A stretch of 64,000 bases of DNA from Glandiceps talaboti (lineage: Eukaryota > Hemichordata > Enteropneusta > Spengelidae): NCBI RefSeq assembly GCF_964340395.1, contig NC_135558.1, positions 11,714,501 to 11,778,500 on the forward strand, read 5' to 3'. A program made the position numbers and the translations under genes. Of the stretch, positions 12,901 to 64,000 are shown piece by piece (the stretch's first letter is position 1; each line of letters begins with the position of its first letter). The notes under the pieces were generated by a model that ran no database searches, was not told the DNA's origin, and saw nothing but the letters and a program-made list of their open reading frames with translations.

Positions 12901-13800
12901 ATAGTGAGGGTCAAAGGTTATCTTAGACTGATATAGTTACCGGTAGCTCAAGTTACTACATGTTTTGTGTTAACTTTGTCAGTCTACTGATGGCTGTCTT
13001 TTTATATCTGATGTTTGGAGCAAAACAGTAAACCCAGGTCGTACAACTCATTTGATTCTGTCGACAACTTTCAGTGTGTTTTCAACCAGCTTATAAACCA
13101 GTATTTTCAGATTGGAATGATTTCTGGTATCATTAAAGACCAACAAATGGGATTACTGTTCATTCTATGTAACCTCTTTTGGGGGATAAACAGATATATG
13201 TTCTGGGGGGGGGGTTTTTATCAAAAGAAAAACATGTTTTATTTGTTATTTTATTTTTTTAGGTCCAAATGTTGTGAGTCTAGAAATCAAACTTCCGATA
13301 CTTGGCAAGGAAGAGATCGTCCAACAATACCGGGATATCCTGGAATCAGAGCCAACTATCAAAGTTGCTATTATAGATCATATTACAAGTGGTACAGCAT
13401 TGTTAATGCCAATCAAAGAATTGATAGTAGTATGTCATAGTAAAGGTGTACAAGTCATTGTAGATGGTGCACATGCTCCAGGACAAGTACAACTTAAACT
13501 TGAACAACTTGGTGCTGACTATTACGTAGGTAGGTACACTTTCTCGACTTGATAACATTTTTCAAATTTTGCTTCCAATGAAACTAGTATATGTGTGTTG
13601 TGTTCATTTGTCTTTTTAGTTGAGATAAGAGATGTCTGTTGGTTGAATGTGTGTATGGGGGTTAATACAAAATCAATTGGGCAGACAGAATTTTTGTGTA
13701 AAATCTTTTTGGTTTAGACTATTATATGGTAGAATTTAAAATAGTAATGATAGAGGCCTGGAAGTCTTGGACTAGCAGTGATAAACCCTTAGGGTTACCA

Positions 13801-13887
<87 letters not shown>

Positions 13888-13904
13888 TATATATACATAT
13901 ATAT

Positions 13905-13935
<31 letters not shown>

Positions 13936-15310
13936 CACATACACACATACACACACACATATATATATGGTGACATGAGAGTATCTCTGTATGCAGACTG
14001 GACTGTCTTCGTCTATATGTGGACTAATGTCTAACAGAAATTGGCGCCAAATTGAAATTTGTAACAACTTAAAGTTATCAGTAACACACAGTTGTGCAGA
14101 ATTGCTTTGATCTGACTTGACTAAATTTTTATAGAAAGACACAAATCTACTAAAGTACTCAACAGTCAAAACATTTTTGTAAGAACCAAATCCCAAATTT
14201 TCACAGAATCACTGATGTATGTCTTGTCAGTCCCCCTGGGGTGTAATGCAATTTTGGATTTGTTTCACCAAACATTTGACTCTGTTAGTGGAAATTTTCA
14301 TTTGATAAACACACTTCATGTAAAGCACTCTTACTTTGGTACTTAAAACATGTCTTTCGTCCTTTTTTCAGGCAATCTTCACAAATGGGTGTTTGCTCCC
14401 CGTGGTTGTGCACTTCTATGGGTTCATCCAAAACATTACAAGAAAGTCAAACCTTTGGTGACCTCACATTGTTATCAGCAGAGTTTACAGAACCAGTTTT
14501 TTATGCAAGGCACTCGTGATATATCAACCTATCTATGTGCTCCAGCTGCAATTGAATTCTATAACGACATTGGTGGTTTTGTAAGTATTTTTTTCAATAA
14601 ATTTATTGTGGTCATATCAAGGTAGAATGTGTCGTAGGGATCAATTTCCCTGAAAGTTCTTAAAATCTCCAAATTTTGTAGTGCAAACAAACACAAAGCT
14701 AATACAGAGTCCGTGTAAAAATTAATGATGATGAAAACCATTATATTGCAACAATTGGCAACAATGTAACAATTCCACACTTAGTATCATGATGTAAGCA
14801 TGACTATCAACCAATCGCAATTCAACAATTTACTTACAACAAATTGATCAATCACATGTGTACACAGTACACCAGTTAGCAACAAAGTAACAATCACAAA
14901 GTACCTTTCAATGTTCTGCTTTTATTTCTATTAATATTATGTTTTCTTTTACGTCTTTTCATTTATGAAAACAGGAAAAGATATCCAAATACAACAAGGA
15001 CTTGTTACAGTGGGCAATGAACATGCTGGTACAAGAATGGAAAACAGAGAGTCTGCCTATTCCAGACGACATGAGGGCGCCCTTCATGGGGTTAGTAGCT
15101 CTCCCTGCTACGAGTAAGAAAACATTTCTGACGACAGCAGCTGAAGGGGCAAGTCTGGACCATCTGATCAAAGCTATTTATGAGAAGTCTAAAGTTGTAT
15201 GTGTGATTTTAAATATACAAGACCGACTATGGTGTAGAATCAGTGTCCAGGTTTATAACACAAAGAGTGATTTTCTGAAAGCCAAAGATGTAATTTTTGA
15301 TATGCTGTAG
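9960..15310 (+). CDS. Class-V PLP enzyme, isopenicillin N epimerase-like, membrane-anchored (copy B)
   Basis: Six exons on plus: 9960-10192, 11143-11285, 11993-12112, 13263-13529, 14372-14580, 14975-15310; they sum to 1308 nt, 435 aa plus stop. Exon lengths equal those of copy A except exon 1, which is 9 nt longer. Residues 11-32 form a hydrophobic segment (LMVAIAATSTLSILTFLVTW), followed by the basic STKKEKPKFGK, suggesting a membrane anchor with the catalytic domain after it. Catalytic landmarks: CNHGSFG (60-66), VENTTSG (120-126), VDGAHAPGQ with Asp233 and His236, and NLHKW with Lys259 as the probable PLP lysine. All are present, so the enzyme is probably active. Reaction and substrate are unknown: epimerase, C-S lyase or desulfurase activity are family options. 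A possible 5' UTR splice acceptor (TTATCACAG) lies 14 nt before the ATG, as in copy A. Introns 1 and 3 carry CCTGACCTGG minisatellites. Confidence 0.94.
10745..11045. repeat. CCTGACCTGG minisatellite in intron 1 of copy B
   Basis: Degenerate 5- and 10-bp units (CCTGA, CCTGG) with TTTGCCTACACCTGA spacers. A second block lies at 12222-12360. Confidence 0.9.
12222..12360. repeat. CCTGACCTGG minisatellite in intron 3 of copy B
   Basis: Same unit as 10745-11045. Copy A has only the first unit (TGCCTGCACCTGACCCGG, minus, about 5222-5242) at the matching place. Confidence 0.9.
13801..13966. repeat. AT/GT/ACATAT compound microsatellite
   Basis: (AT)n-(GT)n-(ATACAT)n in intron 4 of copy B. Confidence 0.97.
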
Positions 15311-16007
15311 AAATACAACCCAACAAAATTATAATAATCTAACACTCAATTGTGAGAATTTTTCTACAGACAAGACCGTTACAGTACTATGCAAGTTTTT
15401 ACATCATTTCTAAATCAGATTTTTCTGACAATCATGGCACTGTAATTACTGGTTTTTGAGACTAAAGATTTTATCAGAATTGTATATTTCAGAAAAAGTG
15501 CAAGCCCTGAAACTTGGCTATTGGACGTCAATTGTCGCTTTTTGTGGCAAACAACATTGTCAAGCAGAATTGCCAAGCCTATGAACTGTGAAAGTGCTTA
15601 TTTTTATTCAACAGTAACTATATTTGTGGATTTTGAAGCAGACAGTATTTTTTTATCAATTTGTTAATCAGGAATATGAATTAACTACGACAGCTTTTAT
15701 ATTTCTACTGTATACCAATTTTATCTGTGAATTCCAGTGCAGCTCAGAGGCTATCAAATTAATGATATATTATATTTTCTGTACTATACATGTCCAATTT
15801 TGTAACTTTTGGAAATTCTGAAATTTCTTCATTCTATTGTTTAGATAATTACTTTTGAAAGGAAACAGACTGTTGACAGATAAATTATATTCGTATTGTC
15901 AGCTTGTTATACTTTTTTTTTTCTTTTTTTTTTTTTCCCCATCTACTTACTTACTTAGTCTATACATAATGTGAATGGTGAGACTCGGCGTTAAACAATT
16001 TTTTCAA

Positions 16008-16013
16008 AATAAA
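16008..16013 (+). promoter_or_regulatory. Candidate poly(A) signal for copy B
   Basis: AATAAA about 700 nt after copy B's stop, the first of several (others near 16083, 16388 and 16401). Confidence 0.4.
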
Positions 16014-17205
16014 CATATGTTGAAACAAAAGAATTGGACTATTGCCCAATGAGGCTTGGTATGTAATTGTAAACTCACATCTTCAATAAATTCCAGTGTG
16101 CTTTCCTTTACTTCTGAATTGCCAAGACTTTATTTCAGTAATGCTTTTCTCGTTTGTGTATTAAGATACATTGTCGTTATTTGTAATTTATATATTTTCT
16201 TTTAGAATGTGTTTCCAAAGTATGAGCAATGAAGCACTGCAACATATTAATACATTACTAAACTTGTCCTGATGCATTGACTTAGATTTAGCTGTAACAG
16301 TCACAACATTGCCTACATAGCATGGCAAAATTGAATAACGGCTTACTTTGATAACACCACTAAACAGGCACACTATTATTCATTGTTGCAAATAAACTTT
16401 AAATAAACTTGGGTGTATTAATAGATGACATCAACACGGCTAGACATATGGAGTGCTGTCTAACAACAAACCTTGGTAACTGTATATATGAGGCACCAAA
16501 TTTGATATTTGTTGTGATTGAAGTTATCAGTAGGACTTGCACAAATTGTGGCACATCTTTGATCAGACCCTACTAAATTTTGTACAGACACAAATGTACT
16601 TTAGTAATGTATCAATATGTTGCAGTAATTCATCATTCATACTTCAACTGGAAGTACCATTATAAATAAGTGTAATGTTTATTTGTTTGTATTTCCTGTG
16701 ACACTTTCTCCAGTAATCTTTATCTTCCATTGATATACCCTAGAACACTGACAACTTTCAATGAATTCTGTATATATTGACTGACTGTTACTGAAAACCA
16801 GTCATTTTTCTAAGAATAATCATGCTGAAAATGACTTTTATGAGACCAAGTTTGGTATCACAACTACGAAAATGTAGTACTGTATGAAGATATTTAAAAG
16901 TTTTTATGACCATATAAAGAGGCATTTTGAGTTTTTTGTATGCAAGTATTTCAAAAGGAAACAAACTGTTGTTCCTAATATGTATGTACTAGATATTTAT
17001 CAAGAAAAAATTCCCCAAGTAAAGTTTCATTCCAAACTTAAAACATTCATAAACGTTTGGGTCTTGAGTCATTTGATGATTACAAAACACATACATGCTT
17101 GGATTGCCAAAATGGAACATTGAAAGATTGAAACTCTTTTTCTCACCTCTGCTGTTCTTTCAGTGGGGCACTGTTGCATCATGGGTAGTAACAGAAATGA
17201 ATATT

Positions 17206-17291
17206 TATTAGATGAACTTTAAATATTCATGATTCCTAAGTGCTTATTTCCTTCAGACAAATAGTCATGAATATGCATTGTTCATCTAATA
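17206..17291. repeat. Small inverted repeat
   Basis: TATTAGATGAAC...ATTCATGA (17206-17232) is mirrored at 17265-17291, with a few mismatches. Confidence 0.7.
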
Positions 17292-18525
17292 CACATTCAT
17301 GTCTGCTAAGATAGTGTGCAACTGAAAGAATAGACTTGAAATCAAGTTTCAACTTGGTGTTTCTTGGCAAAAGAGTGAAATGTATGTGATGTGAAATCAC
17401 ATGAAATGACTCTCCAGAACCCATGGGTGATGAAAATACCTTTATTTCCTGGAGTTGTGTTCTCCTTTCAATAGTTGTAATATTGCTGAACTTGTCAAGA
17501 GGAATGACAACCTATGTTCATAAACATATAGTTGTGTATCAGATGCAGTGTGCCCTCTATTGAGAGCCAAAATTTTGTGGTTGCGAGTCAAAATGAGGAA
17601 AAAACTGGGATTTCTTGTGAGTCACCACATAGTAAGAGATAGGGGAACACCAAATTTTGCTGCGTCACTACAAAGTGTGTGTGCGTAAGTGGCATGTCGA
17701 ATTGACACTGATCAGATGTCCTGATAAATGTGACAATTCATATGAAATAAAGACTTGACTAAACACAAGATTTCTAAGAAATAATTTATTGCCAAAAGTA
17801 CTAAACAGTACAGAGAAAAGTTGCAAGTATTTGGCAAAAAAAGAAACAAAGGCATGAAAAAAAAACACAAATAAATTACATACTAAGTACATTATACTTT
17901 GCTTAAATCTATTACGTAACACTATATTAAAATAAAACTGAAAAAAAATATTCAAAATTCATTTATTTAAAAGACATACCACATGCATAATTAAAATGGC
18001 TATTCAACAATAAAACTTATCTCTGTATCTATCGTGTTTTAGATTTTATGGCCTTCCACGACCTACAGCAAAAAAATAGAGGGAACGTAGAGCTTAAATT
18101 ACTTTATAGCTTTCATCTTACAGTAAAATTATTAAATTACTATTTACTATTGCTGCTCAACCTTACTGTGTTAAGACTGCTAGATGGTAGTGTTAGCACA
18201 ATCCAATCATATTACTAGCAGTGGTCATGTGACTGACATGTGACAATCAGGTGACCAAATAGTCTAACTACTTTGTAATCACATAAATTTGGTATCTACA
18301 ATTACTACATCCATAACAAGTTACACTGGCAAAGCAATTGTCATAACAATCTATGACATAGTTGACAAGAAAAAGTGAAAAATCTTCTGGGGTTTTGAAA
18401 TTTTTGAAACAAATTATCTTTATTTAGCTGGCAAGACCCAAAACACTTTGATTACCTGACTTTGCACCCACTTTTTTCATGCCAATCTTAAAGTTTTTAT
18501 CACTCTACACCAAAGTCCTTCCCCG

Positions 18526-18538
18526 AGGTCAAAGGTCA
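18526..18538 (+). promoter_or_regulatory. Perfect DR1 motif
   Basis: AGGTCAAAGGTCA; TCAAGGTCA and GGTCAAAGTTCA follow within 60 bp. Confidence 0.35.
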
Positions 18539-19081
18539 TATTAGTAGGGAAAGTCAAGGTCACAATTTGGACAATTGGTCAAAGTTCAAATCAGTTGCAA
18601 CCAGACTCTAAGACACTGTCATTACTAAATCATCATGATTGTCATGACAACTTCTTTTATAGTTTTGTAGTAACTTAGCATTTGTTCATAGAATGTTGTA
18701 TAAATTTACTATGTATATATAATGTTGCCTTGCGCTTAATAGCATTAATCAAAACACTCTGTATCAAGCACCTTTCTCTGTCATCCAGCAAACTGATGAC
18801 GAGAAAAGATATCTTACATGTGATAATGTTACAAATTCTGAATTTCTAGTACTTGAATGACTTGATTAAATTACCTAAACCAAAGTGAAAAATGGATGTA
18901 CCGGTATATTATGATTAAACCTGAATAATAATGTGTAATCGATTTATTTCAATTGAGTGCATGAATCGGGAGTGAAAACAGTCCCAGTTGATCAAAACTG
19001 ATATTTTTTGATTGCTTCTCATAAATCTGCATTTGCTTTTGAAATATGTACAGCACCATCAATGGAAAGGTGACTTGTGCT

Positions 19082-19345
19082 TCAGTAACACATGATCTGG
19101 TTGGCCATTTGTGCGTCAAGAACACATGGTGGCTGTTATCAGCCAATCAGGAACAATGTTTCATGATGTGTGTGCTTCAATAACACATCTGGCTGGCTGT
19201 GTTTCACTAACACATGATTTGGTTGGTTCTTTAATCAGCCAATCAGGAATGACGTTTCAAATGTGCTTTGATAACACACGATCTGGTTGGCTGTGCCTCA
19301 GCTCTTATCAGCCAATGAGGAACAATGTTTCATCAGTGTTCTGAC
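19082..19345. repeat. Tandem repeat with CCAAT boxes
   Basis: About three units of 80-90 bp sharing AACACATGATCTGGTTGG and ATCAGCCAATCAGGAA. Confidence 0.8.
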
Positions 19346-19835
19346 AACATCAAAGTCACCTGTGTTATTATATGTAGAGAGTATGTGAGGTGATAATCTT
19401 TTCCCTAAGACATCAGAAGGCTAGAGGGCTATGTGCACCATGTTTTAAATGTACTAAGTATTGCATGTCAAATATGCGATTCAAAAAAATTACTTTTTTT
19501 TCCTCTATATGTACTACCCTCCTCACTCTGTAAATCTACCCTCCCCAACCTATCATGTCGTCTTTGGTAGAAAAGTCAACCTCTGCCTCTCATTAAAAAA
19601 AAAGACCTGCATAATGATTAATACCTGATGTACATCAATCAGTTCATCCTCCCCCATTATCAAGTGGACTAGTCTACCATACAATAGAAAGGACTATACC
19701 AAATATCCACTATGGGGATGACTGGATTGCATAGAAAAATTCACCAATTTTGATCTGATAAAACTTACGAGTCACACTATTCTTTAACATTAACATCAGC
19801 ATTTACAATAAAATAGTACATATTATTATAAGTTA

Positions 19836-19841
19836 TTTATT
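19836..19841 (-). promoter_or_regulatory. Candidate poly(A) signal for the scaffold gene
   Basis: AATAAA on minus about 2 kb after the proposed stop at 21890. If used, the 3' UTR would contain the 35-bp tandem array at 20285-20835. Confidence 0.2.
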
Positions 19842-19934
19842 GAAGCATTGTAGCCATGATCTACAAATTCAATTTTAAAAGTCAAGTTATTTCATTTTCA
19901 CTTCCTACAGTAAGTTACACTTATATCTTACAGA

Positions 19935-20090
19935 GCTAGACTGTAAGATATGTCGTGTCACTCACTGACCTGCTCTATCTGGGAGGTGTTGACCAATGTG
20001 TGAGGGCACCCCACCACAGCATACCTCACAAACTAGGTGTTGACTGATGTGTGAGGGCACTCTATCACAGCATACCTTACAGACGACCTA
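19935..20090. repeat. Dispersed repeat, copy 2 (internally duplicated)
   Basis: Shares GATATGTCGTGTCACTC and two copies of TGTGTGAGGGCAC.C..CACAGCATACCT with 990-1085. Confidence 0.7.
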
Positions 20091-20284
20091 CAGAGCTTAA
20101 AGTGGATGAAACACTATGGTACTGTATTTTACAATGTCTTGAAAATTAAAAAAACAATATGATGTACTCCTTGAAGACAATACACTATATACAATAGAAA
20201 TGATATATCACACTGAAATATAGGGAGCATGCTATAGCATCCTTGAAATAAAAACACTCACTACTCAACACAGTACAATGAATT

Positions 20285-20835
20285 TACTGGGTATGGTTCA
20301 GTGTTTGCATTACAGTACAATTAATGGGTATGTCAATGTCTGCGTTACAGTACAATTAATGGGTATGTCAATGTCTGTGTTACAGTACAATTAATGGGTA
20401 TGTCGATGTCTGCGTTACAGTACAATTACTAGGTATGTCAATGTCTGTGTTACAGTACAATTAATGGGTATGTCAATATCTGTTACAGTACAATTTGTGG
20501 GCATGTCAATGCGTTACAGTACAATTTGTGGGTATGTCAATGTCTGCGTTACAGTACAATTAATGGGTATGTCAATGTCTGCGTTACAGTACAATTATTG
20601 GGTATATCAATGTCTGCGTTACAGTACAATTAATGGGTATGTCAATGTCTGCGTTACAGTACAATTAATGGGTATGTCAATGTCTGCGTTACAGTACAAT
20701 TAATGGGTATGTCAATGTCTTACAGTACAATTAATGGGTATGTCAATGTCTTACAGTACAATTAATGGGTATGTCAATGTCTGTGTTACAGTACAGATAA
20801 TGGGTATCATTGTTTGTGTTACAGTACATTTACTA
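20285..20835. repeat. 35-bp tandem array
   Basis: About 15 units of GTTACAGTACAATTAATGGG + TATGTCAATGTCTGC, a few shortened. No spacers, so not CRISPR. Confidence 0.95.
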
Positions 20836-21889
20836 TGTATAATAATATCTGCATTACAGTACACTTTCTGGGTATGGTAAAGTCTTACGTCAATCACTAA
20901 CGAACTACCCTGTATAGTGGTTATGGACTACCTATGGACTACCTAGCTTGGTGACATAAACAACATATTGTGACACGTGATCAATTTGCACCTTATATGG
21001 TATTAATTTGCTACATTGTATGTCATTCATTCTCAGACTCATTGCTACCCAGGTTTATAGCAAGTATTCCCCACTGTACAGAAATGATTATATAGTTTTG
21101 CAGGCAGTACTGAAAAGAGTGAAATTGTTTACTTTTTAGGTGCCAGTCTCATGAAATGTCAGTGGTTGATATTTTACCCCATTTGACTGTAAAAAATGCT
21201 AATTTCATTCTTCATTCATACAGTATATAATAAAGATGAAATCATTCTTGAAGGCAGATGAGTATCTTCCTCTATCCCTCAAATACTGTATTACACCAGT
21301 TGTGGAGTTCCAAAAGTGTAGGCTGTGTACTTCAGTAGCTCTACATACAATAGTTACAACCATGTTGTTACTTTACATGTTGACATAACATGAGGAAGGA
21401 AGAATCTTGAGAACCAATTCATTTGAAAATCAAAGTCACTTGAATCCTCCAAAACTTTGCCATATGAAAGCTGGTTCCTTTTGAAATCATCACAAAAATG
21501 TGGCTGTTCCCCACCTTCTTTACAAGGGAATCTTTAAACTATTATTTTCCTATCGCACTCACACATTGTTTGGTGGCCATTTTGGAGTATTATGTGGCAA
21601 ATTTTGAGACTGTTTTGTTTCTTTTTTCAAAAATATTACATGGTGACCCCTAATTTTTGTGCTTGATTTGAACTCAGAATTGGGTGGAGATTTCTTGAAC
21701 CAAGTATAAACAAAAGTTAGCGACTTTCATTTCTGAGGCAAGTACTACTTTAGTGCATCTTGTAGGTACAACGTACGTAACCCTGAACTAGTTTACTTCA
21801 CATAGCATTCTATTATTAACATATCATACCCTGTATGGTACATATACACAAAAACTGTTCACAATGATTGAATATTTCATTGCAATGTA

Positions 21890-61943
<40,054 letters not shown>

Positions 61944-62631
61944 TGTCGCAAGAATTTGAATGATTTTTTATACAACAATAGGACTCATCTACAGTTAGTA
62001 ACAATATGATACAATTTCATAAAAAATAAACACTTCATCATTTTGTATACACATGTCAATGACAGTGACTCACAATTGCATAACGTGCGTAATGATGTCA
62101 TGTGAGGGGAAAGAATTTCATTATTTATGGCTTTCGTTCCACGTGCAAACTCTGTTGTACATCTTCACACCTTTACCCCGTTGCAATGAAAAATGACAGC
62201 AATTCATAGCCACCTGGTTCATCCTAATAAGTTGATATGCAACATTTTGAAACATTACGGTCAGATTTTGTCTGTCAGGTGGACAAACGTAAAACACTTA
62301 GCAGTAAAATTTCAAAAAGTTCATAAAATTTCAAAAGTTCACAAATACTTTACAATCAATAGCAGTCAGACATGCTAATTTCATTTCATTTTTTTTTCTA
62401 AATTCTTTAATTGTTATCAGCACACTGCAAATGTGCTACCATTTAGAAGGTTAACAGCAGTTTTTTTAAAAATTCTAATAAAATCACAGTCTACAACTTC
62501 CACTAAGGCTTTTAGCAAGCAACTATTTGTAAATCAAACAAATGCTAAAATAGAATGTTTGCCAATACTTTTCTATCACGCAACCTGGTTAAACCATTTG
62601 AAAAATTAGGCCAACTTTTCATCCTCACTAA

Positions 62632-62913
62632 CCCTGTCCCCACATGGAATTTTTTTAATTAAATCAAAGTCGGTTCTCCAGCCCCAACATGCACTAAAAC
62701 TAGTCTAAACCAATTTAGTTGAATCGGTTCAAAACCATTTGCAAGGAGTGGTTTTGAATAATTTCAAAGCAAATCAGTTCAAAACCAACGCAAACGCAAA
62801 AGTGAATCGATTCAAATCCATTCCTTAGTCATCTTGTGGGCACAGAACCAAATTTTGAATCAATTTTAATAACTGAATCGATGGGTTTCAAATCGATTCA
62901 GGTGGGGACAGGG
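62632..62913. mobile_element. MITE with CCCTGTCCCCAC inverted ends and CTAA flanks
   Basis: 282 bp, from CCCTGTCCCCACATGGAAT to ATTCAGGTGGGGACAGGG, with CTAA directly repeated at 62628-62631 and 62914-62917. The interior is rich in GAATCGATTCAAA-type motifs; no coding capacity. Confidence 0.75.
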
Positions 62914-62918
62914 CTAAT

Positions 62919-63063
62919 GTTAGTCTATCTGCTAGACCTCGGATGTTCTTCCGATAGAATACGACACACGCCCGAACATCGCTATCGACAAGCCCTCACT
63001 GCGAACTTCGTTCACTTATAGTATCGAAAGAAAGCCCGAACGTCTAGCAGCAAGACTAGGCTA
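62919..63063. mobile_element. Short inverted-end element adjoining the previous MITE
   Basis: TTAGTCTATCTGCTAGAC at the left is mirrored by GTCTAGCAGCAAGACTAGGCTAA at the right with small gaps; GGCTAATGT lies at both flanks. Confidence 0.5.
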
Positions 63064-63799
63064 ATGTCTGACTGATTGCTGCAACTCACAAAAAGCCTAA
63101 CGAGGCAACATATTAATGATTCACAGAGAAAAATAACTTTATAAACATTTATTTAGCTATATATGTATTTATATATGCATAGATCTTGGGTCTATATGAC
63201 TTGTATAAATAACTTGAGGTAAAGAGTAAAACTTGAGTGTGCCAAACTCAGATCTTAAAAATATCTTTCCTGTAACAGACCGGTTGAAGCCTCTGAAAAT
63301 CAGTTCCATCAATGTACATGTGGCCTCTATCTTAACATCCCAAACCCTAATGTTACTTGTCTTCTACAGTTTGTCTGGGTTACAAAACAGACAAGGGTAC
63401 ACAACATATACATCGGACCCAGTGCTCTTTAGTCTTGCCATAGTGGGTACTCTAAACATCCCTAACGATAATGTTACTTGTTTTGTCCATTACACACTTT
63501 ATGTTTGGCTTTTTAACAAATAGACTACATTACAACAACACATAATATGTTGGGGCCAGTGTTCCTCAGTCTTGCTCAATATTCCAACACTGTCTAGTTC
63601 CTATACATGTATATTACGATCACCGCAATCATGGGGGATAATGATCGTAGAAAATGTAGACAGGTATACGTATAAGATCTAGACTTAAAATTATAGACGA
63701 GGGATCAACAGTCGAACGATGTCTAAATAAAGAGTACCAGCACCAAATTAAAGTCGGTTTAGAATAGGAAGATGAACAATGCTTGATGTAGACGCATAC

Positions 63800-63882
63800 C
63801 TTGTAATAGGTGGAATTTGGTGACCTCGCTGACACACACACTCTCAATGCACAAAGGAGTGCATTGTACACAGTGTGTTTAC
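63800..63882 (-). CDS. Possible upstream exon of an unidentified minus-strand transcript
   Basis: Open for KHTVYNALLCALRVCVSARS then PNSTYYK, bounded by AAAACTTTAG and ACAAG|GTATGC, ending in phase 0. No start codon is in it and no family is recognised. It could be an alternative 5' exon of the scaffold gene or chance. Confidence 0.18.
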
Positions 63883-64000
63883 CTAAAGTTTTCACACACA
63901 GCTAGATTGTCTAAGACCGTACTATTAAAGGTTTTACCTTGTTCTATATTGGAATGTGGATTAAATTGGCAGCCCATTGAATGCTCACTTTTAAAGGTGA

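Larger units (their letters stand above)
15311..21889. other. Non-coding stretch between copy B and the scaffold gene stop
   Basis: Contains copy B's likely 3' UTR (to about 16.0 kb), a small inverted repeat at 17206-17291, CCAAT-containing repeats (19082-19345), a dispersed repeat (19935-20090) and a 35-bp tandem array (20285-20835). The short open frames here show no family features. Both genes converge on this interval. Confidence 0.6.

Noticed and set aside
20285-20835. CRISPR-like regular 35-bp repeats
   Set aside because: The units are contiguous with no spacers, in a eukaryotic locus with no cas genes.

Overview
The window is eukaryotic nuclear DNA. It is AT-rich, its genes are split by GT-AG introns, simple repeats and small transposon relics are dense, and no operons or prokaryotic signals are seen. 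The gene content and the style of repeats suggest a marine invertebrate animal, perhaps a hemichordate, lancelet, brachiopod or similar; the species cannot be fixed from sequence alone. No CRISPR, prophage or bacterial gene cluster is present.

Layout. (1) 1-2124: left flank made of tandem and dispersed repeats. (2) 2125-15310: two paralogous six-exon genes for a membrane-anchored class-V PLP enzyme (isopenicillin N epimerase / cysteine desulfurase-like fold). They are arranged head-to-head, copy A on minus (2125-6726) and copy B on plus (9960-15310), with a 3.2 kb shared upstream region. All exon junctions and phases match between copies, and both have intact reading frames (432 and 435 aa). 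Exons 3-5 are almost identical while exons 1, 2 and 6 are clearly diverged, which points to gene conversion. (3) 15311-21889: non-coding, with B's likely 3' UTR and several tandem arrays. (4) 21890 to about 61.9 kb, minus strand: one large gene whose exons I assembled by phase and by similarity to vertebrate KIAA1217 (sickle tail, SKT) and SRCIN1 (p140Cap). These are cytoskeletal/Src-signalling scaffold proteins. The chain has up to 19 exons and about 1,760 aa; the core (47937-26303) is strong, while the first exon and the last three junctions are tentative. (5) 48.3-64 kb: mostly the presumed first intron and 5' flank, rich in MITE-like elements, tandem repeats and microsatellites.

The enzyme pair and the scaffold gene look functionally unrelated. 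I did not find a wholly new biological system. The most interesting items are the inverted enzyme pair with mosaic identity; two MITE families with 3-bp TWA target duplications, one of them present as two full copies about 49 kb apart in opposite orientation; a roughly 0.9 kb terminal-inverted-repeat element abutting a long palindrome; five perfect copies of a 13-bp nuclear-receptor DR1 motif; four evenly spaced POU octamers in a tandem array; and in-frame minisatellites within scaffold-gene exons.
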